Assembly (NCBI RefSeq): GCF_030818895.1
Contig: NZ_JAUTBA010000001.1
Span: forward strand, 62,001-126,000
DNA from: Sphingobacterium zeae
GTDB taxonomy: Bacteria > Bacteroidota > Bacteroidia > Sphingobacteriales > Sphingobacteriaceae
Reading direction: 5' to 3'
DNA: 64,000 bases
Position numbers and translations under genes: made by a program. Position 1 is the first letter of the stretch. Every line of letters starts with the position of its first letter. Below are positions 8,871 to 18,175 of the stretch, piece by piece. Below the pieces are notes generated by a model that ran no database searches, was not told the origin of the DNA, and saw only the letters and a list, made by a program, of their open reading frames with translations.

Positions 8871-10730
8871 ATGAAAAGACATTTTACATACATAATAGCC
8901 TTATTGGTGGCGTCGAGTACAGCCCTGATGACACAGAGCTGTAAAGATGATTTTTTTGAGCTCGTAGATCATGGTGGTCTGGACGCCCGCATTTGGGACA
9001 ACGAAGGTGCCATTGAATACTATCTGGCTGGTACCTATAGCATGATTATGCCTACCCATCCGCATGAAGTCACAACAAACGATATGCAGATGCACTATGC
9101 CAGTGACGAAAACTACTTTTCGGGAACGAATGCAGCCAGTAAAAAAGTATTGGGTCTGAGTGGAGAAATCACACTTAATGATGCCAAATACATCGCCACC
9201 AAATACCAGGGTACCAATATTGGGGATAACCGCTACTTTGACATTGCACGCTGCAACAATGCGATCGCCTATATTCCAGCAGGAACCTTGCCACCAGAGG
9301 TCAAGAAGAAATTTTTAGGACAGTTTTATGCCCTACGCGCCATAGTATATTTTGAGCTTACACGGCTCTACGGTGGCGTGCCCCTTGTACTCGATCCTCA
9401 AAATCCAGACAAACTGGAGTTAAGTGGTCGGGTATCCGCAAAAGCATGCTTTACACAAATCGTCAGCGACCTGGATGCTGCAATGACGAATTTAGATGGC
9501 GTAACCTGGGACGATGGCACTGGCCGTGGTAAAATGACCAAAGCAGCAGCAGCAGCGCTGAAAGCCAAAGCGCTGCTATACTGGGCCAGTCCACAGTTTA
9601 ATCCAACCGACAATGCAGCGCACCCCTACGAAGCACAACGTTGGCAAACTGCTTTTCAGGCAAGCAAAGAAGCCTATGAACTCTGTCAAGCTGCCGGGCG
9701 GGCCTTAATGCCCAACTATAATGAAATCTTTTTAAGAGAAGGCATAGCCAATACAGAAGCGGTACTACTTCGTTCCTATTCTGCCACATCACCTAAGCGT
9801 TACACTATTGTCGAACGCGCATCGCGCCCCGCCTCCGAAGGCGGAGCACCAGCAGATTATTATGTTCCGACCACCCTTTTGCTCAAAGCCTATCGCATGA
9901 AAGATGGCACACCCGCCAACGGGGATAACCTCCTGTATGATGATGCGCTTTTTTGGAAAAACAGAGATCCACGGTTCAAAAACACCATTGTCTATAACGG
10001 TGCAGACTGGCCATTGAGCGGCAAGACCGGACGAAAACAGTGGAACTACACCAATGCAGACGGAGAATCCTCCATAAAATCCTTTTATTGCAAAAAATTT
10101 GTCAATCCATCACTTTCATCCGCATCTGTGGGTATTTTCAATGATATAGGCGGCAATGGTATGGACTGGATTGAGATACGATTTGCTGAAGTCATGATGA
10201 ACTATGCTGAATCAGCAAATGAAACAGGCGATCTGGCACTCGCTAAAGAACTGGTCCGTAGTATCCGGCAACGCGCCGGCATCGAACAGGGGAAATACGA
10301 TTACGGTTTGTCCCTTGCTGCAAACAAAGAACAGATGCGCGATCTACTGATGAACGAACGGCAAATTGAATTCGCTTTTGAAGGAAAGCGCTATCACGAC
10401 CTACGACGGACGCGTCGCATGCATACCCTCGAAGGAACGATCCAAACGTATCTGTTCGAAACCAAATCCGATGCTTTAAAGAAAATATTAGAAGCAAAGA
10501 ACGCTGCCGGGATCATGAATCGCGAGCGTTTAGACATGAATAATAGAGATACCGTATTGAACTACTTCAAATATCCCTACAACTTACGCGCAGAAAGCGC
10601 GAATGGAGCCTTTGCTTTCCGCGATTATTATTATTTCTACCCACTTCCAAATACCTTTATGAGCTCCTCACCACTGCTCGAGCAAACAATCGGTTATGAA
10701 GGCGGTACATTCGATCCACTAAACAACTAA
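8871..10730 (+). CDS. SusD/RagB-like nutrient-binding outer-membrane lipoprotein
   Basis: 619 residues with a lipoprotein signal ending in the lipobox TQSC. The TPR-like core of the family is visible (FYALRAIVYFELTRLYGGVPLV, ALKAKALLYWASPQFNP), as is the C-terminal SusD region with NERQIEFAFEGKRYHDLRR. SusD proteins are surface lids that capture glycans and close over the SusC channel; its partner is the gene ending 11 bp upstream. At 619 residues it is at the long end for the family. The next gene starts 2 bp after its stop. Confidence 0.92.
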   Translation: MKRHFTYIIALLVASSTALMTQSCKDDFFELVDHGGLDARIWDNEGAIEYYLAGTYSMIMPTHPHEVTTNDMQMHYASDENYFSGTNAASKKVLGLSGEITLNDAKYIATKYQGTNIGDNRYFDIARCNNAIAYIPAGTLPPEVKKKFLGQFYALRAIVYFELTRLYGGVPLVLDPQNPDKLELSGRVSAKACFTQIVSDLDAAMTNLDGVTWDDGTGRGKMTKAAAAALKAKALLYWASPQFNPTDNAAHPYEAQRWQTAFQASKEAYELCQAAGRALMPNYNEIFLREGIANTEAVLLRSYSATSPKRYTIVERASRPASEGGAPADYYVPTTLLLKAYRMKDGTPANGDNLLYDDALFWKNRDPRFKNTIVYNGADWPLSGKTGRKQWNYTNADGESSIKSFYCKKFVNPSLSSASVGIFNDIGGNGMDWIEIRFAEVMMNYAESANETGDLALAKELVRSIRQRAGIEQGKYDYGLSLAANKEQMRDLLMNERQIEFAFEGKRYHDLRRTRRMHTLEGTIQTYLFETKSDALKKILEAKNAAGIMNRERLDMNNRDTVLNYFKYPYNLRAESANGAFAFRDYYYFYPLPNTFMSSSPLLEQTIGYEGGTFDPLNN

Positions 10731-10732
10731 TT

Positions 10733-11659
10733 ATGAAAAAGAAATATTTATTGCTCCTTATCCTCTTCAGCATATTGCTTTCCTGCAAACGGGAAGGCGA
10801 CAATATTTTCAATCAGTTTACGGAGGTTAAAGTGACCCTGCACCAAGAAAATGAATTTAATATTGGTACGTACAAGGATGTTGCTTTCGGAGACTCCATC
10901 TATGTCGATTTTACGATTAGCTCAGCTTCCAAAGACATGCATCAGGTATGGATCTTTTACAATGGCGCCGGTGCAGCAGCACTCAAAATCCCCTTGGCAG
11001 ACGGCGAAAAAAGAAGCCTCCGCTATGTCTATAAAATTAAAGCCGATAAGGTGGGACTTACCACTTTTCGAATAATGGCGGTAGACAGCGAAGGCGTATT
11101 TATGGGCGATGGCTATACTTCAGTCACCTATAATGTAGTATCAGATTACGCCCATCTGAACAATCGCGTGCTCTATATGCCAGATAGCACAGCGCAAAGC
11201 AGCGCTTGCTTTATTGACTTGATGGAAGGAAAAACATATACGTATGCTGAAGCCAAAGCGAATGCAGGAAAAATCGATCTGGGGATGTATCGCACCTATA
11301 AAGTAGAAGCCAATGGTGCCATTACCTATTCCTATAATATCTATTCGCTACAAGCCAGTCCGATCCCCTTTAAAGCTTTTGACTTTACGGATCTATCTGG
11401 AAAAGGCCGGGCAACCTATTTTTCCGGTATACAGAACAATCAGGCATCCACATTTCTAAACACCTTAACATCTGGAACGGTTATTCAGAACAATGCAATT
11501 TCCCGCAAAACGACAAATCTTTCCCTCAATGATCTTAAAGTGGGCAGCATGTTCTACTTTAAGACCCCAGACGAAAAATACGGTGTCGTTATCGTCAATG
11601 CTTTGAGCGGATATGACAACAATCGCTATCTAAACATCAGCATTAAACGTCAAAACTAA
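10733..11659 (+). CDS. Putative surface glycan-binding lipoprotein (SusE/SusF position)
   Basis: 308 residues. The N-terminus is a lipoprotein signal with lipobox ILLSC followed by KREGDN. The rest is beta-rich with no enzyme motif; an Ig/FN3-like first half (YVDFTISSASKDMHQVWIFY) and a second half with repeated aromatic strands can be seen. The gene starts 2 bp after the SusD stop, the position where SusE/F-type surface binding proteins or unknown accessory lipoproteins occur. I do not recognise a named family; the binding role is inferred from position and lipidation. Confidence 0.7.
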   Translation: MKKKYLLLLILFSILLSCKREGDNIFNQFTEVKVTLHQENEFNIGTYKDVAFGDSIYVDFTISSASKDMHQVWIFYNGAGAAALKIPLADGEKRSLRYVYKIKADKVGLTTFRIMAVDSEGVFMGDGYTSVTYNVVSDYAHLNNRVLYMPDSTAQSSACFIDLMEGKTYTYAEAKANAGKIDLGMYRTYKVEANGAITYSYNIYSLQASPIPFKAFDFTDLSGKGRATYFSGIQNNQASTFLNTLTSGTVIQNNAISRKTTNLSLNDLKVGSMFYFKTPDEKYGVVIVNALSGYDNNRYLNISIKRQN

Positions 11660-11769
11660 TTTGTCCCTTTTATCCCTTTATAGTATGGGGTACCGCAACT
11701 CTGCTGGTACCCCTAACATAATAACATTATTCAAATGAAAATTGCCACCCCCAATTGAAACAAAAAAAA

Positions 11770-11802
11770 GCGATGTATCCCTACAGCGTAGAAATACACC
11801 GC
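11770..11802 (-). terminator. Hairpin terminator of the minus-strand SusC/D operon
   Basis: GCGATGTAT pairs with ATACACCGC (one mismatch) around a 15-nt loop. On the minus strand it is followed by eight T residues, 17 bp past the stop of the gene ending at 11819. Both its sequence and the T-run resemble the hairpin at 4745-4780. Confidence 0.7.
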
Positions 11803-11818
11803 CCATCATCTAAATCAC

Positions 11819-13465
11819 CTAGTAACCAGGATTTTGTTTTAAGTTGGGATTCATCGATATCTGCTGTTGAGGTATCGGAAACACCGTTTTGTTTTCAGCA
11901 GTAGGTTTATGATCCCACCACGTTGCGGTATGAAATTTACCATAACGGATTAAATCACGCCTCCTGAACCCCTCAAAAATAAACTCACGCCCACGCTCCG
12001 CCAAAAGTTCATCTAACGTCAGCGTACCCGTATTGTACTGTGCTGCCGCCCAGTCGGCATCCGCAAATGCCCGTTTTTTGCACCTATTAATCAAGTCAAC
12101 TGCATCTTGTGAAGCCGTACCGCCGCTTTTGCGCATCAGCGCTTCGGCTTTCGCAAAATAAATCCAGCTTAATCGATAGACATTCCAATCGGTATTATTG
12201 TAATTTTCATTAACAGGTATAACGACACCGTTAACATTCCCTTCGACGTTATTTCCAATTTTATATTTGTTAAATCGGATTCCACTGTTTTCTTCACCGT
12301 CACTCATGGTAGACGATGTACCCCCCGATTTTGCCCGACGAATATAATCCACAAAGACAAGCTGTTCACCTTTATACTCTTCCGATCCTTCAACAATTTT
12401 ACCGTCCACAAATTTCACCATCGGACCACTTAAAAACCATTCCTTTTTCCGTAGATCATTTGCTGCATACTGACCGAAAACACCGGGTACCAGCACAATC
12501 CCATTATTTCCATTTCTGCCACCGCCATAGATTTCACTCTGCACAAAATGATAGAATTCACTTGGAAAACCCGCCGAAAAATCCGCTTTTTTATAATCGT
12601 AAGCGATAGAAAAAATGGTTTCCTTCGATAGATCATTCGTCGGAGCATAAGCGTCCTTAATATTCGGATCTAATTCCATGGCACCATTCAAACCACCCCC
12701 GTCACCCGATATCAGCTTATCAGCAGCCGCGATACAGTCATCCCATCTCGGCTGTCCATACCATTTCTCAGCATTTAAATATAATTCGACAAGCATCGCG
12801 TACCCTGTAGCCTGCGACACCCGACCCAACATCGCACGCGATAATTTTGGGGCTAAGTCAATATTATCTCGAATTTCTTTCTCAATAAATTCAAACACTT
12901 CTTTGGTAGAAGAGGGCTCCGGAAGGGGTTCTTCAGCAGTGGTCGGCGCTTTTGTGGTTATCGGAATATTTCCGAAAAGATCCATCAGCTTCAGGTAGTG
13001 CAATGCGCGTAAAAGCTTAAGCTCGGCAATGTATTGATTCTTTTCTTCCGTTGTAATCCCCATACTGGCCACATCAGATTTTTCTAGAATATCGATGGGG
13101 CTATTACATAAGCCTACCCCCCAGTACATCAGTACCCAGGCTTGATTCAACCCACCTTCATCTACTGTCCAGGTATGGTAATGCAGGCGCTTCCATTTGC
13201 CATTATCTTCTCCATGCCGTCCTTTAGTTGGCCAGGCCAATTGGTCGGCCGATAATTCTGCCGGACGCCACCAGCCATCCTGCCCCGAGGGCGATATCCA
13301 AGCGTTGGCATGGGTATACGGTCGCAATACAGCAGATATTACTTCATTCTTATTTGCATAAAAATCTTCTGCAACAATAACATCGTAAGCATTTTCATCC
13401 AATTTTGTACAACTCGACGCACTTATGACGCACGCCAGCATTAAAATTTTAACAATATTTTTCAT
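11819..13465 (-). CDS. SusD/RagB-like lipoprotein
   Basis: 548 residues; lipobox ASSC follows a short hydrophobic segment (ILMLACVISASSC). Family core elements include YIAELKLLRALHYLKLMDLFGNIPI and, near the C-terminus, LAERGREFIFEGFRRRDLIRYG with the closing NPNLKQNPGY. It is the lid partner of the SusC gene that ends 5 bp upstream. The protein resembles the SusD at 36240 in its N-terminal block (CTKLD..., RPYTHA versus RPFTHA, TKGRH) and its identical QNPGY end, so the two loci are paralogous and probably handle related substrates. Confidence 0.92.
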   Translation of the reverse strand: MKNIVKILMLACVISASSCTKLDENAYDVIVAEDFYANKNEVISAVLRPYTHANAWISPSGQDGWWRPAELSADQLAWPTKGRHGEDNGKWKRLHYHTWTVDEGGLNQAWVLMYWGVGLCNSPIDILEKSDVASMGITTEEKNQYIAELKLLRALHYLKLMDLFGNIPITTKAPTTAEEPLPEPSSTKEVFEFIEKEIRDNIDLAPKLSRAMLGRVSQATGYAMLVELYLNAEKWYGQPRWDDCIAAADKLISGDGGGLNGAMELDPNIKDAYAPTNDLSKETIFSIAYDYKKADFSAGFPSEFYHFVQSEIYGGGRNGNNGIVLVPGVFGQYAANDLRKKEWFLSGPMVKFVDGKIVEGSEEYKGEQLVFVDYIRRAKSGGTSSTMSDGEENSGIRFNKYKIGNNVEGNVNGVVIPVNENYNNTDWNVYRLSWIYFAKAEALMRKSGGTASQDAVDLINRCKKRAFADADWAAAQYNTGTLTLDELLAERGREFIFEGFRRRDLIRYGKFHTATWWDHKPTAENKTVFPIPQQQISMNPNLKQNPGY

Positions 13466-13470
13466 AGGAA

Positions 13471-16400
13471 TTAGAAACTAAAATTTACACCAAACAAAAG
13501 CGACCGCGTATTCGGATAAGGACCACGGCTGTCAATCCCCAAGCGTTGCCCATTCACTTCATTCCCCAAACCCGTATCCAATACGAAATCCGGATCGTTG
13601 CCCGAGTAACCGGTTATCGTTGCCAGGTTTTGTACAGTCATGTAAGCGCGCAAGTTATTTACCCAGCTGTCATTTTTTAATTTAAATCGATATCCCAAGG
13701 TGACTTCGTCAATTTTTAAGTGACTTCCACTTTCGAGGTAGTAGTCCGAATACATATAGGTATCGTCGATGTCTTTGTATTTGGTGAAAGCATCTCTCAA
13801 CAAGTTGCCCGACCACACTTTATTACCATACGAAAGCGCAGTCGTATTTAAGATGTCATAATCAAATTTCCCACGCATAAACACCCTCAGATCAAAGTTT
13901 TTATAAGAAAAGTTATTCGTCCACGAAAGATAATATTTAGGTACAGCATTGCCGATCACCGATAAATCCGAAGCGTTGAGATCATCCCGCGAATTATTGA
14001 TCTGATCATTTCTTACCGCCTCACCATTTCGGTTATAAAACAGCCATTTCCCATCCGCATCAAATCCGGCAAATCTTTTACCGAAAAACTCGCCGATGCG
14101 ATGTCCTTCATAGGTGGTAAATGCGTTGCCTAGGGCACCTGCTCCGCCAATGTCCCCAAACTCCTTATATTTGACCGTAAAAATATCATTCGAATAACTT
14201 TCCATTACATTCTTTAATGTACTCGCTGTAAAGTCCATATTCCATTTAAAATTTTCACGTTCAATGGCACGATAGCTGAGCGCAAGTTCAATACCTTTGG
14301 AAGAAAGCGTACCTACATTGGAATAGACATTCTCTCGTATATAAGGTGGTTGAGGGGTCGTGTACGTATCCAACAGGTCAACGGTTTTACGCTGAAAAAC
14401 ATCAATCGAACCCGAAAGTTTGTTGCTGAATAACGTGAAATCAACACCGATATTCGTCTCCTTTTTTGTCTCCCAACGCAAGTTAGGGTTGGGGTTACGA
14501 TCAGGACCGTAGGTTTCCCGGTAGGCTCCGTCGGGGTATAGGTATTTTCCGCCGCCCCCTAATGTCAATCGGGAAGCATTGTTGGAAAACCCTGTATTTC
14601 CCGTTTCTCCATAACCCGCACGAAGCTTCAAATTGTTGATAAAATCAACATCCTGCATAAAGTCTTCATTGCTGATATTCCAGCCTACAGATACGGCAGG
14701 AAAACTCCCCCACTTATTGTTTGCACCAAATTTAGAAGAACCTTCTCGTCTAAGGATAAACTGAGCCATATACTTATCGGAATACGTATAATTTACCCGT
14801 CCAAAAAAAGCAATCAACGTATTGTCATTCTTGTAGCTGTCCATATTGGCACGACCATCGCGTAATGCTTGCCCTTCCGAGAGGTTATCCTCATGAAAAC
14901 GATCATTTATAAAACCCCTATTATCTGCACTCTGCCCCTCCTCTTTCTCATAACGATAACTATAACCAGCTAATGCCGTTATGCTATGCTTCTCAGCAAC
15001 GGTTGTGTTGTATTGCAGTGTGGGCTCAAACGCATACCGCTCATTCAGTAAATTCGATTTCGAAGCATAGCCGCCACCCGGATAATCCTCATCTTCCATA
15101 GACGCTTCACTGTTCAAAGCCCGATAGGCACCATCGATATAAGAGTTGCGTTGCACCGATCCAAACACACTGGCTTTAAGTCCCTCGATGATGGTAAGAT
15201 CCGCCTTTCCATCCAGGGAAGAGGTCTGTTGCTTCCGGTAACTGGTTTCTGTAAATAAGCGCGCAAATTCATTTGTACTTGTGCGGTCGTAACGATACGA
15301 CCCATCGTCATTAAAATTTGATAAAGTAGGATTTTTAGTGGCCTCACTCTCCCAGCCGCCCCCGCCCAACAGATTCGCATTGTTGGTATTCGTCGCAATG
15401 TTCATCAATACATTCAATCGGTCATTCAAACCTTTCTGGTTGATGCTGGCGCGCACCGTATATTCCTTCCGCGAATTTTCCTTGGCGATACCTTCCAGAT
15501 TTCTGAAATTTACACTACCCCGATACGTGGTCGATTCATTGCCACCAGACAGGGATAGATTGTGATTTTGTGAAAAATTATCCTTGTTGATCAAATCGTC
15601 AAAAAAGTCTGTCGAATGGCCAAAATCCGGCTGGTTTAATTCCCCCGATGCAATTTTGTCCCTAAATTCCTGTGGAGTCAAAAAATCAGGTCTATTGTAT
15701 ACAAATTCCTTCCGAAAATAATTGGAATAGTTAAAGACCGATTTTCCTGGCTTCCCTCGCTTGGTCGTAATCAATATGACACCTGCGTTGGCACTGGTAC
15801 CGTAGATCGCCGCGCCCGAACCATCTTTCAAAACATCCACAGACTCGATATCATCCTGTTGGAGCAGATCCGGATTTCCGCCAGGTATTCCATCGATTAC
15901 AAATAAAGGACTCGCACTTCCGGTCACAGAAATTGCTCCGCGCAATTGCGTCGCCACGCCTGAATTTGGGTTCGAACCGCTTCTAGACACCTGTAAACCA
16001 GCCACCTTACCCTGTATAAGGTCTAAGGGATTTCGCGCACCACTTTGACGAAATTGGTCGGCGCTCACGTGCGCAACAGAGGAAGTGACCTCCTTTAACC
16101 TTTGTGTACCGTATCCGACAACCACCACTTCATCCAATTGACTCTGATCAGCCTCGAGTTGAATCGAAACACTGCTGTTCTCCACAAAGGCTTCTTTGGT
16201 TTTGTAGCCGATCGAAGTCGCCACCAGTACTTGCCCCGCCTTGGCATCCAGCGTAAAATTTCCCGATGCATCAGACTGTGTACTTTTAGCAGTTCCTTTG
16301 ACGGTGATCGTTACACCTGCAATTGGCTTCCCATTGCTGTCCAGGACTTTACCTGTTAATTGTTGTTGGTTAGTTTTTGTCTCCTTCAGGAAACTGCTCT

Positions 16401-16521
16401 CCAAAATGGCTTTGGGAGCGGATTGGGCGTGATTGATCGTACCGGCCAGCACAATCAGTGAGAAAAACAACCTGGATTTCCCAGTCAAGCGCACCACTGT
16501 TTTTAAATCAACATTGTTCAT
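13471..16521 (-). CDS. SusC-like TonB-dependent outer-membrane receptor
   Basis: 1016 residues. Signal region (LFFSLIVLAGTINHAQ), carboxypeptidase-D regulatory-like domain (LTGKVLDSNGKPIAGVTI), TonB box LDEVVVVGYGT, plug with LFVIDGIPGGNPD and GSGAAIYGTSANAGVILITT, then the barrel ending LLFGVNFSF. It forms a two-gene operon with the SusD at 11819. No regulator is adjacent, and the 525-bp region upstream holds only a terminator and a gene scar. The plug resembles that of the truncated SusC at 33440 (shared VIDGxPGG motif). Confidence 0.93.
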   Translation of the reverse strand: MNNVDLKTVVRLTGKSRLFFSLIVLAGTINHAQSAPKAILESSFLKETKTNQQQLTGKVLDSNGKPIAGVTITVKGTAKSTQSDASGNFTLDAKAGQVLVATSIGYKTKEAFVENSSVSIQLEADQSQLDEVVVVGYGTQRLKEVTSSVAHVSADQFRQSGARNPLDLIQGKVAGLQVSRSGSNPNSGVATQLRGAISVTGSASPLFVIDGIPGGNPDLLQQDDIESVDVLKDGSGAAIYGTSANAGVILITTKRGKPGKSVFNYSNYFRKEFVYNRPDFLTPQEFRDKIASGELNQPDFGHSTDFFDDLINKDNFSQNHNLSLSGGNESTTYRGSVNFRNLEGIAKENSRKEYTVRASINQKGLNDRLNVLMNIATNTNNANLLGGGGWESEATKNPTLSNFNDDGSYRYDRTSTNEFARLFTETSYRKQQTSSLDGKADLTIIEGLKASVFGSVQRNSYIDGAYRALNSEASMEDEDYPGGGYASKSNLLNERYAFEPTLQYNTTVAEKHSITALAGYSYRYEKEEGQSADNRGFINDRFHEDNLSEGQALRDGRANMDSYKNDNTLIAFFGRVNYTYSDKYMAQFILRREGSSKFGANNKWGSFPAVSVGWNISNEDFMQDVDFINNLKLRAGYGETGNTGFSNNASRLTLGGGGKYLYPDGAYRETYGPDRNPNPNLRWETKKETNIGVDFTLFSNKLSGSIDVFQRKTVDLLDTYTTPQPPYIRENVYSNVGTLSSKGIELALSYRAIERENFKWNMDFTASTLKNVMESYSNDIFTVKYKEFGDIGGAGALGNAFTTYEGHRIGEFFGKRFAGFDADGKWLFYNRNGEAVRNDQINNSRDDLNASDLSVIGNAVPKYYLSWTNNFSYKNFDLRVFMRGKFDYDILNTTALSYGNKVWSGNLLRDAFTKYKDIDDTYMYSDYYLESGSHLKIDEVTLGYRFKLKNDSWVNNLRAYMTVQNLATITGYSGNDPDFVLDTGLGNEVNGQRLGIDSRGPYPNTRSLLFGVNFSF

Positions 16522-16728
16522 GTTTAATAATCGTTGGTTTTAAAAACGATTTAGCATTTAGCCAAAATCGCATCTTGTTTAATAGTTAGCATTATATATC
16601 AATAGTTCGTTGGAATAACTCGGGCACATCTGCGCCGCCTGTTTTGCAGGTTTACAACAATCAATTAAACAAATCCCAAACCCATTTCGTTTGGCAAAAT
16701 CGGTTTTGCATGAAAAATATATAGAAAA

Positions 16729-16754
16729 AAGGGAGTCTAATACAAGACTCCCTT
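16729..16754 (-). terminator. Strong hairpin terminator (minus strand)
   Basis: A perfect 10-bp inverted repeat (AAGGGAGTCT, 6-nt loop) is followed on the minus strand by a T-run. It lies downstream of the phosphatase scar at 16883-16972 and was probably the terminator of that lost gene. Confidence 0.75.
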
Positions 16755-16882
16755 ACTACACCCCCTTTTACTAGGCCGCCAATTCCTCATGAGCAACGTA
16801 TCAATCTTCTCTTTATCAAGGCCTAATCTTTTTTACTACTGACGCCACACCTTTCTTGTTATCCAGCGCTCTTGGCTGTTTC

Positions 16883-16972
16883 TTAATCGTATTGGAATAC
16901 AACCAATACAGGCAAATGATCTGAAGCATATTGACCGGCCAGCGCACCGGATGAAACCAAGGTATAGCTGCC
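16883..16972 (-). pseudogene. C-terminal scar of an endonuclease/exonuclease/phosphatase-family gene
   Basis: The minus strand reads about 29 codons, ending SSGALAGQYASDHLPVLVVF followed by QYD and a stop. The motif SDHLPV is the signature C-terminal catalytic block of the EEP (DNase I-like/Mg-dependent phosphatase) superfamily. An in-frame TGA lies just upstream and nothing else of the roughly 300-residue protein is present, so the rest was deleted. The hairpin at 16729 fits as its old terminator. The remaining sequence from 16522 to 17046 shows no other gene. Confidence 0.6.
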
Positions 16973-17046
16973 TCACTTTTTTAATACCGCCCAAAAAAAT
17001 TGTTTATGCATTTTTTTTCGTATCTTCCCCCTCCACAAATCTTCAA

Positions 17047-17388
17047 ATGAAAACATTAGGCAAAAAGATCAGGTTGCTCAGGCAACAAAAAGGTTGGACG
17101 CAACAAGAGGTTGCAAAGCAGTTGGACGTTTCAATTCCTGCATTTTCAAAAATGGAAACAGGAATTACAGATCTTAACCTCTCTCGGTTAAATCAAATCG
17201 CCAAGTTATTTAATTTGACTTTGGTGCAGCTGGTATCTAATTCGGATACAGACGACATTAAAGATTACAGCAACGAAATAAGCATGCTGGCCCGAAAGCT
17301 ACAACAAAAAGACGATGAAATTATCCAAATCCGCAAAAAAATCATTGCGCTCTACGAGCAATTAGAAAAAGATACCCCAACACTATAA
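17047..17388 (+). CDS. Small XRE-family HTH regulator with C-terminal coiled coil
   Basis: 113 residues from the ATG at 17047 (MKTLGKKIRLLRQQKGWTQQ). A longer frame to 16951 exists but begins with non-family residues. The HTH_3 fold spans about residues 5-60 (TQQEVAKQLDVSIPAFSKME). The C-terminal 45 residues form a charged heptad helix (LARKLQQKDDEIIQIRKKII) that probably dimerises. A close paralogue is encoded at 62943-63278, next to a surface-polysaccharide gene. Its target is unknown. It lies 146 bp upstream of the ECF sigma gene, on the same strand. Confidence 0.85.
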   Translation: MKTLGKKIRLLRQQKGWTQQEVAKQLDVSIPAFSKMETGITDLNLSRLNQIAKLFNLTLVQLVSNSDTDDIKDYSNEISMLARKLQQKDDEIIQIRKKIIALYEQLEKDTPTL

Positions 17389-17534
17389 GCTCAGCCTATC
17401 CAAATTTTACAGCATAGCATCCTATCGGCTGAAAACTATTGCCATCAACAGGAAGTATTCAGCCGAAAAGTTGTAAATTTGACAGCTGGTTACAGATTTA
17501 ATCCGCATAGAATCTGACCGTTGAAAAGTTTACT

Positions 17535-18119
17535 ATGGATATTACTGCAGAAAATAAGCTATTGATTTCGCTTTCCCATGGCGACGAACAAGCTTTTTTT
17601 GCCTTATACGATCAGTATAGCCATGCCCTATTTTCCACTATTTTTCGAATGGTCAAAGATCGGCAGGTCAGTGAAGAGATCGTGCAGGATGTATTTCTAA
17701 AAGTCTGGCAAAAAAGATCGACCATTGACCCCACGCGAAGTTTTAAATCCTGGATTTTTACAATCGCTAAGAATGATGTGATCTCCTGGTATAGAAAATT
17801 AGCGAAGGAAGCCGAGATGCAGGAAAATTTATACCAGCATTTCGAACAGCTCTACCTGATGGAAAAAGAAGTTGATATCGAAGAAAAACAGTCCGCATTA
17901 TTAGAAAAAGCGCTCAACACCCTAAGTGAGCGAAGAAGAGAAATATTTGTGCTGTGCAAAATAGAGCAGAAAAGCTACGAAGAGGTTGCTAAGCAATTGC
18001 ATATTTCTGTATCCACCGTGAGTAATGCCATGGTCAAATCCAACCAACATATCCGCCAATTTGTGCAAGACCATTATGAAGAGATTTTAACAATTCTTGT
18101 CACATTCTATTTTTTTTAA
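17535..18119 (+). CDS. ECF-type RNA polymerase sigma-70 factor
   Basis: 194 residues. Region 2 lies at about 15-90 (FALYDQYSHALFSTIFRMV, EEIVQDVFLKVW) and region 4 at about 130-185 (ALNTLSERRREIFVLCKIEQ, SYEEVAKQLHISVSTVSNAM). This is the Bacteroidota sigma group linked to FecR anti-sigma factors; the FecR gene follows after 56 bp and a SusC with an STN signalling domain follows that. The expected circuit is: substrate-loaded SusC signals via STN to FecR, which frees this sigma to transcribe the operon. A perfect TAnnTTTG -7 match lies at 17474-17481, but no -33 element at the usual spacing is evident. Confidence 0.93.
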   Translation: MDITAENKLLISLSHGDEQAFFALYDQYSHALFSTIFRMVKDRQVSEEIVQDVFLKVWQKRSTIDPTRSFKSWIFTIAKNDVISWYRKLAKEAEMQENLYQHFEQLYLMEKEVDIEEKQSALLEKALNTLSERRREIFVLCKIEQKSYEEVAKQLHISVSTVSNAMVKSNQHIRQFVQDHYEEILTILVTFYFF

Positions 18120-18175
18120 AAAAAATGCCACAACGATAGTGTTTTTGCTAATAAGTTGCGTATTAACTTATAGAT

